Of a stretch of DNA of 64,000 bases, positions 1 to 8,270 are shown piece by piece. The notes under the pieces are model-generated. The model was not told the DNA's origin and searched no databases. It worked only from the letters and a program-made list of their open reading frames with translations. How positions within the stretch are numbered: position 1 is the first letter of the stretch; the number at the start of each line of letters is the position of its first letter. A program made the position numbers and the translations under genes. The stretch is from positions 1 through 64,000 of the forward strand of contig NZ_OCMY01000002.1 in the NCBI RefSeq assembly GCF_900215435.1, given 5' to 3'. The DNA is from Candidatus Pantoea floridensis (GTDB lineage Bacteria; Pseudomonadota; Gammaproteobacteria; Enterobacterales; Enterobacteriaceae).

Positions 1-326
1 ATGGTTAACGCCAATACTTTCTGGCGTCCAATGCGATCGCCGAGCGGGCCAAAGACCATGCCGCCAATGGGACGCACTAAAAATGCCGCGGCGAAAGTAC
101 CGAATGAGGCAATGAGCTGAGCGGTTGCGCTGGCATCGGCGAAGAAGACCTGGCCGATAATGACGGCGAGATAGCTGTAAACGCCGAAATCAAACCACTC
201 CATGGCGTTACCGAGTGCAGCGGCACCCACGGCGCGCTTCAGCAATTTGTTGTCGATGACGGTGATATCATCAACCGTTAACCCGCTGGAGGTCGCCGGC
301 TTATCTGAAATCGATCCTGTGCTCAT
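1..326 (-). CDS. proP: ProP-type MFS proton symporter, N-terminal part only
   Basis: Partial gene that runs off the left edge; only the first 108 codons are visible. The translation starts MSTGSISDK and contains [18 protein letters not shown] and [21 protein letters not shown], the first membrane segments and the loop 2-3 motif of the metabolite:H+ symporter (MHS) family. It resembles E. coli ProP, the osmosensory proline/glycine-betaine symporter, closely in this part. The start at 326 has an AGGGG Shine-Dalgarno sequence seven bases upstream. Without the C-terminal coiled coil typical of ProP it could be another MHS carrier, so the symbol is tentative. Confidence 0.75.
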   Translation of the reverse strand, partial: MSTGSISDKPATSSGLTVDDITVIDNKLLKRAVGAAALGNAMEWFDFGVYSYLAVIIGQVFFADASATAQLIASFGTFAAAFLVRPIGGMVFGPLGDRIGRQKVLALT

Positions 327-651
327 AATATCCCCTGAGAAAAAGTGGCGCGATCTTATAGCTTTCGCAGCCGTTATTTCATTGAAGGAAAAGAAAGCTA
401 TAAGAGGCTAAAGAAGTGCAAACCCTAGTAAAGATTTTAACGAAGCGCAAGTTAGTGGCATTTTGCTTTGCGGAAAATGTATTTAATACTGTAATTCGCT
501 GAATAAATTATAAAGTGCAACATATTCGCTTGTGCAGAAATTTCGCGCTTCCGCGCCCGATTACCTTCTCCACGCTATCCCGGAGAAACTTATTTACCTG
601 CACCGCTGTCTGTAACACATCGATAAAGCGATTCCGCCGGGAAAATAAGAC
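327..651. other. Intergenic region between divergent proP-like gene and two-component operon
   Basis: About 325 bases without a credible gene. It is AT-rich near 410-530 and must carry the promoters for both divergent units, but I cannot assign -35/-10 boxes with confidence. No repeat of the family found elsewhere in the window is present here. Confidence 0.5.
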
Positions 652-1353
652 ATGACCTCCGTTTTGTTAATTGAGGACGATCATCGGCTGGCAGGGATGA
701 TTATGCCTTACCTTGCGCAGCACGAATTTAATGTGATGCACAGCGCCAGCGCGCCAGACGCTCAGCTGCGCCTGCGGCAGTGTGAATTCGACGTTGTGCT
801 GCTGGATCTGATGCTCGGTGATGCCGACGGTTTGGCGCTCTGCCGGCAGATTCGCAGCCAGTGTCATAATGAGCCCGCCATTATTATGGTGACAGGACGC
901 GGCGATCCGGCGGATCGCATTATCGGATTGGAAGTGGGGGCAGATGATTATCTGCCAAAGCCTTATGAACCGCGCGAACTTCTGGCTCGGATGCGGGCGG
1001 TGCTACGACGAATCAAGCCTGGGCGCTTGCTTAACGCAGAGCACGTTATTCGCTCCGGAGCGCTAGAGATCGATACCGCCGCGCGCAGCGTGCTGCTGCA
1101 TCAACAACCTTGTGCGCTCACCTCGTTGCAGTTCGATCTGCTGGTGGCGCTGGCGCGTCATGCCGGGCGGGTGCTTAATCGGGAACAAATCTGGCAATCG
1201 GTGCGCGGTGAAAGTTACGACAGCTTTGATCGCGCAATTGATGTGCATATCGGTCGCATTCGCCAGCTGATTGAAGATGATCCGCGCACGCCGAAACGTA
1301 TCATCACCGTGCGCGGTGTCGGCTATGTTTTCTCGGCAATGCCGCACGCATGA
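652..1353 (+). CDS. OmpR-family response regulator
   Basis: A 233-residue DNA-binding response regulator. The receiver domain (about 1-120) has the acidic pair E8/D9/D10, the phospho-acceptor Asp52 in LLDLML, the conserved Thr in MVTGRGD and the Lys in LPKPYEP. A winged-helix Trans_reg_C domain follows (about 135-230), ending RVGYVF-like (VRGVGYVF). The stop codon overlaps the start of the kinase gene by four bases (ATGA), so the pair is translationally coupled. With the downstream MipA-type gene it probably forms one envelope-stress or antimicrobial-response unit; the signal sensed is unknown. Confidence 0.93.
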   Translation: MTSVLLIEDDHRLAGMIMPYLAQHEFNVMHSASAPDAQLRLRQCEFDVVLLDLMLGDADGLALCRQIRSQCHNEPAIIMVTGRGDPADRIIGLEVGADDYLPKPYEPRELLARMRAVLRRIKPGRLLNAEHVIRSGALEIDTAARSVLLHQQPCALTSLQFDLLVALARHAGRVLNREQIWQSVRGESYDSFDRAIDVHIGRIRQLIEDDPRTPKRIITVRGVGYVFSAMPHA

Positions 1354-2618
1354 AGCGCCTCACGGATTTTCCGCTGCATCTGCAAATCTTTTTCGCCTTC
1401 AGCTGCGCTCTGTTGATAGTGGTGATCTGTACTATCGTGTTGTGGCTTTGGAACGATGATGACAATCGCCATCTCAACGCCTTCGCCACCTTTTCCGAGC
1501 TGGTGGAACAGAATCTACCGCCGGCGGACGCGCCACAGCCGGTGCAAGCGGCAGCCATCGATCGCTGGATGGCGCGCGCCCACACGCGTTTTACCCTGTT
1601 TGCCGCCAATGGCGAACGGCTCAGTCGTCCACTCGATCCACCCATTGCATTTCCTTCGCGCACGGTTTACGGCCAATTAGATGATGATTGGTACGGCATG
1701 CGTTTTGTCTGGCCGCTAAAAGATAAGCGCGTGTTGGTTACGCAGTTCAGTAGCGACCGCCAGAAACGGCCGTGGCTGTTTATTTTGCTGCTGCTGGGAT
1801 TAGCCAGCTGCGTAGCGCTGATCTCCTTCCCGGTGATACGGCGTTTAACGGCGCGACTGGAATCACTGCAGCAGAGCGTGGAATCACTCGGTCAGGGAAA
1901 TCTGACGGCGCGAGTAGCGGTTTCGGGTCGCGACGAGGTGGGACGGCTGGCGGCCAGTTTTAACCGCTCGGCCATGCAAATAGAGCAATTGATCCAGGCG
2001 CAAAAATCGATATTGGCGAACGCCTCACACGAACTGCGATCGCCATTGATGCGTATTCAGATGGCGGCCGCGCTGCTGGCGCCAGAGGATTCACCCACGC
2101 GCCGCGAACTGCAACGCAGCGTGGGCGAACTGGACGCGCTGGTGGAGGAGATCTTGACCCTCAGCCGTTTAGAGATGGCAACCCGCGCGATTAACGCGGA
2201 CTTTCATCCCGCCGATATCACGGCGATTGCCGCGGAAGAGTGTGCCGCCGCGCAAGTTGAACTTCAGGCGGAGCATGTGGTGGCCGAAGTCGATGCGCGT
2301 TTAATTCGCCGTCTTCTACGTAACCTCATCGAAAATGCGCAGCGCTATGCCGGCAGCGGAATTTGCGTGGTGCTTAAACATACAGAAGAGCGCTGTTTTT
2401 TACTTGAGGTGCTTGACCGCGGGCCCGGCATTCCGTGCGCTGAGCGCGAGAGTATTTTTCAGCCGTTTTATCGCCTTGCCCACAGCAGCAGCGGTTATGG
2501 CCTTGGCTTAGCGTTAGTGCGTTCGATCACCGAATATCACGCTGGCAGCATTAGCGTACACGATCGGGCAGGGGGCGGAGCCCATTTTTGCGTGTGTCTG
2601 CCGCTAGCTGTTACATAA
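1350..2618 (+). CDS. Sensor histidine kinase, HAMP/HisKA type
   Basis: A 422-residue inner-membrane sensor kinase paired with the preceding regulator. TM1 is about residues 12-33 (FFAFSCALLIVVICTIVLWL), a periplasmic domain of roughly 105 residues follows, and TM2 is about 142-162. After it come HAMP, the H-box NASHELRSP with the phospho-acceptor His227, the N-box NLIENAQRY, the G1 box DRGPGIP and the G2 box GLGLAL. All catalytic boxes look intact. The start overlaps the regulator stop (ATGA). The periplasmic part has no domain I recognise, so the ligand is unknown; architecture is CpxA/RstB-like. Confidence 0.93.
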   Translation: MKRLTDFPLHLQIFFAFSCALLIVVICTIVLWLWNDDDNRHLNAFATFSELVEQNLPPADAPQPVQAAAIDRWMARAHTRFTLFAANGERLSRPLDPPIAFPSRTVYGQLDDDWYGMRFVWPLKDKRVLVTQFSSDRQKRPWLFILLLLGLASCVALISFPVIRRLTARLESLQQSVESLGQGNLTARVAVSGRDEVGRLAASFNRSAMQIEQLIQAQKSILANASHELRSPLMRIQMAAALLAPEDSPTRRELQRSVGELDALVEEILTLSRLEMATRAINADFHPADITAIAAEECAAAQVELQAEHVVAEVDARLIRRLLRNLIENAQRYAGSGICVVLKHTEERCFLLEVLDRGPGIPCAERESIFQPFYRLAHSSSGYGLGLALVRSITEYHAGSISVHDRAGGGAHFCVCLPLAVT

Positions 2619-2700
2619 CTTTACCGAAGGTAAAAACGGGCGTTACAAGAGGCTGCTGCAATAGGTTTCCTCCTGATTAACTTCTGTAACGGTAAGGATA

Positions 2701-3486
2701 ATGTTGATGCGTTTCACCCTGGCTCAACCTTTCACGCTATTTTGCCTGCTAACGGTTGCCACCTCTGCGGCCTGCGCTGAATCCAGCCAAAATGAATTTT
2801 CGGGCTTTATCGGCGGCGGCGTCGGTGTGAAACCGAACTATTCTGGCGCCAAAGAGCATAAAACCGACTTCGTGCCGGCGCTGAAGCTGAAATATGGCCC
2901 CTTCTTTGTCGGTGGCGTGGACGATCTGATTGCTCTCGGATGGAACGTTGCCAACACCGATCGATGGACGTTCTCGCTGGGGGTAGGGACGAATATTTCA
3001 CCGCGTCAGGAGTCTGATGATGCGCACCTAAAAGGGCTGGAGGATATTGATATTACGCCACGCGCTTTCACCTCGGCGGTGTATGAGAATGAATATTTTA
3101 AAGGCGGCGTGATCTTAACCCAGGATGTAGGCGGCAATCAGCAGGGATTCAAACTCGCGTCCTATGCGCATTTGCAGTGGCGACCAACGGCGAGCCTGCG
3201 TTTTTACACCGGCCCGAGCCTGAGCTGGGCGGATAGCGATTACATGCAGACCCAATATGGCGTGACGGCGGTGCAAGCGGCACGCAGCGGACTGAATCGT
3301 TACCATGCCGGTTCAGGTCTGGAGAAGGTGGGCTGGGAAATGGGCATGGAGTATGCGTTAACGCCTGCCTGGCTGATCGGTGCCCGCGTTACGGCGCAGC
3401 ATCTGGAAAGTCAGGCAGCCGACAGCCCGATCGTCGAGAAATCAGGCCAGGTCAGCGGTGCACTATTTGCGGCGTGGCGATTTTAA
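2701..3486 (+). CDS. MipA/OmpV-family outer-membrane protein
   Basis: A 261-residue protein with a signal peptide (hydrophobic FTLFCLLTVATSAACA, cleavage near residue 25) followed by alternating beta-strand sequence ending in the outer-membrane signature aromatic residue (AAWRF). Motifs such as FIGGGVGVKPNYSGAKEHK, PALKLKYGPFFVGG and LTQDVGGNQQGF are typical of the MipA/OmpV family (MltA-interacting / porin-like proteins). It lies 82 bases after the kinase gene. MipA homologues are frequently linked to two-component systems and induced by antimicrobials; regulation by the upstream pair is inferred. A second in-frame ATG at 2707 is an alternative start. Confidence 0.88.
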   Translation: MLMRFTLAQPFTLFCLLTVATSAACAESSQNEFSGFIGGGVGVKPNYSGAKEHKTDFVPALKLKYGPFFVGGVDDLIALGWNVANTDRWTFSLGVGTNISPRQESDDAHLKGLEDIDITPRAFTSAVYENEYFKGGVILTQDVGGNQQGFKLASYAHLQWRPTASLRFYTGPSLSWADSDYMQTQYGVTAVQAARSGLNRYHAGSGLEKVGWEMGMEYALTPAWLIGARVTAQHLESQAADSPIVEKSGQVSGALFAAWRF

Positions 3487-3494
3487 TCGCCAAC

Positions 3495-3675
3495 ACCGTA
3501 AGGCCGCCATTCATGGCGTAATGCTCGTCAGTTAAGCGTGAATCGGTCACCATGAATGGCGACCCTACGCGGATATCGCCGGGTTTTCGTAGGGTGCGCA
3601 TTCATGCGCACCTGCATAAACAGGCATTTTTTTGCTTAAGTGAGCGGCATTACGCCATTCATGGCGACCAGGTAA
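3495..3675. repeat. Composite palindromic intergenic repeat (family A)
   Basis: Mosaic of two palindromic cores that recur through the window: GGTCRCCATGAATGGCGACC and GGTGCGCATTCATGCGCACC, joined by conserved linkers such as CGCCGGGTTTTCG and TAAGCGTGAATC. It sits between the MipA gene and the convergent PanE-like gene. It resembles REP/BIME-type elements in size and placement. Function could be transcript 3'-end protection or termination; that is inference. Confidence 0.8.
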
Positions 3676-3685
3676 CCCCAGATCT

Positions 3686-4576
3686 TCAGCCTGGGCCTTC
3701 GCTTCCTGCCGCCAGCAGGGGCACGATCACATCGCTTATCGGGGTGGCGATGCCATAGGTTCGGCCATAGCGCTGCACCACGCCGTTGCGGATATCCCAC
3801 TCCAGCGGGCGATTGGCCTGGCGGTCGGCGAGAATGGACGTGCCCAGATCAGCAGGTGCTTGGTGGAAACGGTCAACAATTTCCTGCGGCACACTGTCGC
3901 TCAGCGCTGCCCCGGCAGCGCGCGCCACCGTTAAACACTCCTGTAAATAGGCCAATGCCAGCGCGGTAACATCCTCACGCTGGAACATCCCGGCGCGACG
4001 ATTCGAAAGCACCATCAGGCCAGCAACGGCGTTTTGCAGCAGTTTGCGCCAGGCGATGGTGAGAAAATCGGCCGAGAGATCGACGCTACAGCGCGTGTCA
4101 CGCAGCGCCGCAACGACCCGTTCAGCCTGTGGCGTTTCAGGCAGCGTCAGGCGCGGTTTTTCTCGTAGCCACACCGAAGCGTCCGGTTCTCGCTGGGCAG
4201 GGAACCACACCACCGAAGGCAGTACCGCTGCGCCGTTGACATAGGGTGCAAGTTGCGTTTTCTGCTCTACGCCGTTCTGCAGGGCGCACACCACGGTATT
4301 TTCATCACACAGCGCCGCCAGCCATGCGACGATGTCTGCCACCTGCGTGGTTTTTACGGCCACAAACACCAGATCAAACGGCTGCGCAATGTCAGCCGGA
4401 TGGGTGAGCACCGGGCCAGGGACAATAATTTTGCCACTGTCGTGACGCAGTTCGAGCTGCGGATGCGCGGTGCGGCCACAGAGGGTCGGCGTGCGGCCAA
4501 CTTCATGCAGAGCGGCGGCGATGGTGGTGCCAATTGCACCCGGTCCAATGAGGGCAATGCTGGGATTCTCAGACAT
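3686..4576 (-). CDS. 2-dehydropantoate 2-reductase family (PanE/ApbA-like) oxidoreductase
   Basis: A 296-residue NADP-dependent ketoacid reductase homologue. The N-terminal Rossmann motif IGPGAIGTT (residues 8-16) and the C-terminal domain with the catalytic Lys/Asn helix (AWRKLLQNAVAGLM) are present. I chose the start at 4576 because it directly precedes the Rossmann motif and has AGGAG upstream; a longer reading frame to 4690 adds 38 unsupported residues. It is the last gene of a catabolic minus-strand series, separated from the SDR gene by about 180 bases. Genuine pantoate synthesis is not implied by this context; the real substrate is probably another 2-keto acid. Confidence 0.85.
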   Translation of the reverse strand: MSENPSIALIGPGAIGTTIAAALHEVGRTPTLCGRTAHPQLELRHDSGKIIVPGPVLTHPADIAQPFDLVFVAVKTTQVADIVAWLAALCDENTVVCALQNGVEQKTQLAPYVNGAAVLPSVVWFPAQREPDASVWLREKPRLTLPETPQAERVVAALRDTRCSVDLSADFLTIAWRKLLQNAVAGLMVLSNRRAGMFQREDVTALALAYLQECLTVARAAGAALSDSVPQEIVDRFHQAPADLGTSILADRQANRPLEWDIRNGVVQRYGRTYGIATPISDVIVPLLAAGSEGPG

Positions 4577-4754
4577 CTTTTCCAGGCTCCTGATTATCAA
4601 ATGACAGAGGGTCGCTTCAGCACCGAAGAATAGCGGGTTATGGCGCGCTAATGTTATTTTTTGCGCGGTTGCTGCCACCTGTTTTAACACATCAATGCGG
4701 AGGATTTAGTCAGGTGCGCAGTGATGCGCAACAGGCAGACAGCAAACGGAATGA

Positions 4755-5534
4755 TTAATCGTGATAAACCTGGCTGCGGCCGCCATCCACCAGAATATCG
4801 GTTGCGTTGATAAAGCGCGCCTCATCTGAAGCGAGAAACAGCGCGGTGTAAGCGACTTCATCTGGTTCACCGATGCGCTTGCAGGGCAGTAATGCCGCCT
4901 GGCGTTCACGTTCTGCCTGAGGATCAGGGCAGCTTGCCAGCCAGGCTTCTGCGGCAGGCGTCATGATCAAACCCGGCGACACGCTGTTAACACGTATGCC
5001 CCGGCTGGCGTATTCCACCCCCAGCGACCGCGTCATGCCAATCAATCCGTGCTTTGCCACCGGATAGGGGAAAGCGCCTGGAATGATTTTATGTCCGTGT
5101 ACCGAGGCGACGTTGACAATGTTGCCATAATGCCGCGCCAGCATCCCCGGCAACACGCTGCGGATCAGGTTGTAAGGCCCTTTCAGATTGACCTCCATGC
5201 AGCGCTGCCAGTCGTCGTCTTCCAGCCCCAGCGGATCGCGAAATACATTCACGCCTGCGCAGTTGATCAGAATATCGATAGGCCCGAGCGCGTCCTGTGC
5301 CTGCACCACCGCACGTTGTACCTGCTGCGGTTGCGTCACGTCCGCCACGCAGGCCATGCACTGTTGTCCAAATGCTTCCTGCAGCTGGGCGGCCAGCGCT
5401 GCGGTGGTCTCAGTGTTGAGATCAAACAGAGCTATGCGGGCACCTTCACGCGCAAACAGCCTGGCAATCGCGCTGCCAATCCCGCTGCCCGCGCCGGTGA
5501 TAATCGCGGTTTTGTTGGTTAAACGTTGTGACAT
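4755..5534 (-). CDS. Short-chain dehydrogenase/reductase (SDR)
   Basis: A 259-residue classical SDR. It has the cofactor motif TGAGSGIG (about residues 14-21), NCAGV for the NAG site, the catalytic Ser in NVASVHG and the YPVAK (YxxxK) pair, and the C-terminal DGGRSQVY. The acidic residue after beta-2 (LFDLN) suggests NAD preference. It lies 10 bases downstream of the M24-like gene and is almost certainly co-transcribed with it. Such SDRs oxidise secondary alcohols of sugar acids or polyols, which fits the polyol-type permease of this operon. The substrate is not identifiable from sequence. Confidence 0.9.
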   Translation of the reverse strand: MSQRLTNKTAIITGAGSGIGSAIARLFAREGARIALFDLNTETTAALAAQLQEAFGQQCMACVADVTQPQQVQRAVVQAQDALGPIDILINCAGVNVFRDPLGLEDDDWQRCMEVNLKGPYNLIRSVLPGMLARHYGNIVNVASVHGHKIIPGAFPYPVAKHGLIGMTRSLGVEYASRGIRVNSVSPGLIMTPAAEAWLASCPDPQAERERQAALLPCKRIGEPDEVAYTALFLASDEARFINATDILVDGGRSQVYHD

Positions 5535-5544
5535 GGGCGCTTCC

Positions 5545-6624
5545 TTATGAAGATGCCGGTAACACTAGCCAGTCGGCGAAGTGCAGTAGGCTGGCGCCAC
5601 GTCGCACGCTAATCAGCGGCCAGTTTGCGGTACGCGTCAGTGCCTCGCAGCCCTCGGAGGTCAATAAAAAGGTGTCTTCACTTTTTACGCCGCTGAGCGT
5701 GGGATTCCACGCGAGCGCTGTATTGAGCCGTACTTCGCCTTGCGACTCGGACGTTACGATCTCGTCGCGACAGCCATAACCGGCCGGGCCGCCCTGATGA
5801 TGATCGCGCCAGGCATCGCCCTGACCCTGCTGCTGATAAGCATTTTGAATGGCGTTGAACACCGCAGACCAACTGCGGCCAGGCTGGGTTGCACAGAGAA
5901 TATCGGCATGGATCTGGCTCAAGGTTTGAAGGCGCTGGCGCAGCGCGGGCGCTGGTTCACCGATATGCACCAGGCGCGTCAGGCTAACGTGCAGGCCATG
6001 GCGCTCAGCGCCCAGCGTAATCAGCAGCTGATGCCGCACTATTTTCGCAGTGGGCACCGGATGTTTAAATGCGGCGATACGCTCATCGGCCGCCACTAAG
6101 GTGCACATCGGGCGAATGCCGCGCGCCAGGCAAGCCGCAACGATCTGCGCTTCCACCTGCCATTCCGTTACGCCGGCACGCAGTTGGCGCGCCACATCCT
6201 CGACAATCTGCGCGGCTTCGCGTCCGAGCGTGCGAAATCTTTGCTGTTCGCTGCTGTTCAGCCCCTGACGCAGCACGATCATCTGCTGCTGAATATCGAT
6301 TGTCTCGGCAAGCGGCGTATCGCTGCCAAGTTTACCGGGCGGCAGCACGCTATTTAGCGACTGAAACCAGGGATAGCTTTGCGTTTCGCAGGCAAACGGC
6401 AGCGGCTCTTCGGCGAGAATGCGCGGCATCTCATTTTCGGGTGCGAGCAGCAGCACCTTATGCGGGGTTACCAGCAGGCTGGCGACGCCGGTTTCGGCGC
6501 GTTCAACAACGTAATAGCTGGCACCTTCCGTCAGCCAGGCGATGTTATCGCGCCGGGTGAGCAGCACCGCATCCAGCTGCCAATCGGCCAGCGCCCGCTG
6601 CAGCCGCGTCAACTTTTCACTCAT
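5545..6624 (-). CDS. M24/creatinase-fold protein with degenerate metal site
   Basis: A 359-residue protein with the two-domain creatinase/aminopeptidase P plan: an N-terminal domain (MSEKLTRLQRALADWQLDAVLLTRRDNIAWLTE, split here for description, residues 1-33) and a C-terminal pita-bread domain. The His of the active-site stretch survives (DHHQGGPAGYG), but the segment that normally supplies the two metal Asp residues reads LLITLGAERHGLHVSLTRLV and lacks them. Creatinase itself is a metal-free member of this fold, so a C-N hydrolase or non-catalytic role is possible. The gene overlaps the GMC gene end by eight bases, so both are one operon. Confidence 0.82.
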   Translation of the reverse strand: MSEKLTRLQRALADWQLDAVLLTRRDNIAWLTEGASYYVVERAETGVASLLVTPHKVLLLAPENEMPRILAEEPLPFACETQSYPWFQSLNSVLPPGKLGSDTPLAETIDIQQQMIVLRQGLNSSEQQRFRTLGREAAQIVEDVARQLRAGVTEWQVEAQIVAACLARGIRPMCTLVAADERIAAFKHPVPTAKIVRHQLLITLGAERHGLHVSLTRLVHIGEPAPALRQRLQTLSQIHADILCATQPGRSWSAVFNAIQNAYQQQGQGDAWRDHHQGGPAGYGCRDEIVTSESQGEVRLNTALAWNPTLSGVKSEDTFLLTSEGCEALTRTANWPLISVRRGASLLHFADWLVLPASS

Positions 6625-8260
6625 CGGCTGTTTCCTTCTGTACGAAATCCTGTGTTTGCATCAGCAATTCTGCGGCGCGGTGCGCGACAGCCATCACGAT
6701 GGCATTGGTATTGCCGCTAACGATGTTAGGCATCATTGAGGCATCCACCACGCGCAGGCGATTGACCCCGCGCACCCGCAGATCGTCGCTTAGCACCGCT
6801 AGCGGATCGTTCGCGTGCCCCATGCGGCAGGTGCCCACCGGGTGATAGCCGGTTTTCACCATGCGTTTACAGTGCTCGACGATAGTTACATCGGAGGTGA
6901 TTTCTGCACCGGGGAAAATTTCCTGCTGCACCATCTCGCTGATGGGCGTTGCGGCAATCACCTGCCGCGCGAAGCGGAAGCCGGCAATGGTGCGAGCCAA
7001 ATCATCCGGGTGACCAAATATTTGCGTATCAATGATCGGCAAGCTGCTGGCGCTACCGTCGCGCAGCGTGACTTCGCCGGTGGCTTTGGGGCGCAGCAGC
7101 AGCGAATTAACGGTGACGCCGTGGCCAGGGTCGGCGCCCATCACATCGCGATCGAGATATACCGTGGGCACGCAGAACATCTGGATGGTGGGCGTGGCGC
7201 TAAAATCGAGCGGATCAAAGAAGGCACAGGTTTCGACGCCGGTGGTGGTGACCGGGCCGGTTTTAAACAGCATGTACTGCAAACCCGCTTTGATCATTGG
7301 CCAGCCGCGATCCTGACCGTAATAGCCAAACGCACCTTTGGTGCTGGCGACCACCGGCACTTCATAGTGATCCTGCAAGTTCTTACCAACGCCTGGCAGA
7401 TGATGACGTAGCGTGATGCCGTGCTTTTTCAGCTGATCCTGTGGGCCAATCCCGGAGAGCATCAGGAGTTTCGGCGTTTGGTAGGCGCCAGCGGCGAGTA
7501 TGACCTCTTTGCAGGCGCTGGCACGCTGCGGATGCCCCTCCAGCGTGTAGCGGACGCCAGTGGCATTCGCGCCCTCAAACAGGATCTCCTCCACCTGCGC
7601 GCCGGTGGCAATCGTTAAGCGTGTGTCCTGGCGCAGCGGGTTGATAAACGCATCTACCACGCTGCAACGCTGACGCGTTTGTCCATTGATGGTGTGCTGC
7701 ATGAACCCGACGCCAAACGGATTGCCGGTGTTGAAATCCGGCGTGTAAGGGATGCCCAGGCCCTGCATGGTTTTGACGTACGCGCGACTGAGCGGGCTGA
7801 AGTGACCCAGATGTGACACTTTCATTGGGCCGCCAACGCCATGATCGGGAGCGCCAAGATGATCGTTATCTTCGATAGCGGTGAAGTGGGGCAGCAGCGC
7901 CTCCCACGACCAGTCAATCCCCTGATTGCCCAGCGCGTGATTCCAGTCGGCATAATCCTGACGATGGCCGCGCATATACACCATGGCATTCACCGTCGAT
8001 CCTCCGCCCAGCACCTTCGCCTGCGGCACAATCACACCGCGTCCGTTCAGCTGGGCTTGCGGCTCGGTTTGATGCATCGTCAGGAACTTGTCGCTGGCGA
8101 GGAACTTCATGTAACCCGCCGGCATTTTTAATACCGGATGATATTCATCGCGCCCGGCTTCCAGCAGCAGCACGCGCGCGTTGCCCTCCCTGACCAATCT
8201 GGCGGCGACGATACAGCCAGCGCTGCCGCCGCCCACCACAATGTAATCAAACTCTTTCAT
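6617..8260 (-). CDS. GMC-family FAD oxidoreductase (choline dehydrogenase-like)
   Basis: A 547-residue flavoprotein with the N-terminal FAD motif YIVVGGGSAGCIVAARL, the GMC signature GGGSTVNAMVYMRG, and the C-terminal catalytic His region YHPVGTCRMG followed by RVVDASMMPNIVSGNTNA. These place it with BetA-like alcohol dehydrogenases that oxidise primary alcohols, often membrane-associated. The start at 8260 immediately precedes the FAD motif; an upstream ATG at 8293 would overlap the permease gene and add 11 residues. Ten bases separate it from the MFS gene and it overlaps the M24-like gene by eight bases. The substrate is presumably what the permease imports. Confidence 0.92.
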   Translation of the reverse strand: MKEFDYIVVGGGSAGCIVAARLVREGNARVLLLEAGRDEYHPVLKMPAGYMKFLASDKFLTMHQTEPQAQLNGRGVIVPQAKVLGGGSTVNAMVYMRGHRQDYADWNHALGNQGIDWSWEALLPHFTAIEDNDHLGAPDHGVGGPMKVSHLGHFSPLSRAYVKTMQGLGIPYTPDFNTGNPFGVGFMQHTINGQTRQRCSVVDAFINPLRQDTRLTIATGAQVEEILFEGANATGVRYTLEGHPQRASACKEVILAAGAYQTPKLLMLSGIGPQDQLKKHGITLRHHLPGVGKNLQDHYEVPVVASTKGAFGYYGQDRGWPMIKAGLQYMLFKTGPVTTTGVETCAFFDPLDFSATPTIQMFCVPTVYLDRDVMGADPGHGVTVNSLLLRPKATGEVTLRDGSASSLPIIDTQIFGHPDDLARTIAGFRFARQVIAATPISEMVQQEIFPGAEITSDVTIVEHCKRMVKTGYHPVGTCRMGHANDPLAVLSDDLRVRGVNRLRVVDASMMPNIVSGNTNAIVMAVAHRAAELLMQTQDFVQKETADE

Positions 8261-8270
8261 GTTTTTCTCT

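Noticed and set aside
4577..4690. N-terminal extension of the PanE-like protein
   Set aside because: The Rossmann motif begins right after the ATG at 4576, which has AGGAG upstream; the extra 38 residues have no family counterpart.
6815..7411. 198-codon plus-strand reading frame
   Set aside because: Antisense to the GMC oxidoreductase gene, whose sequence is well conserved; no motif or start signal.
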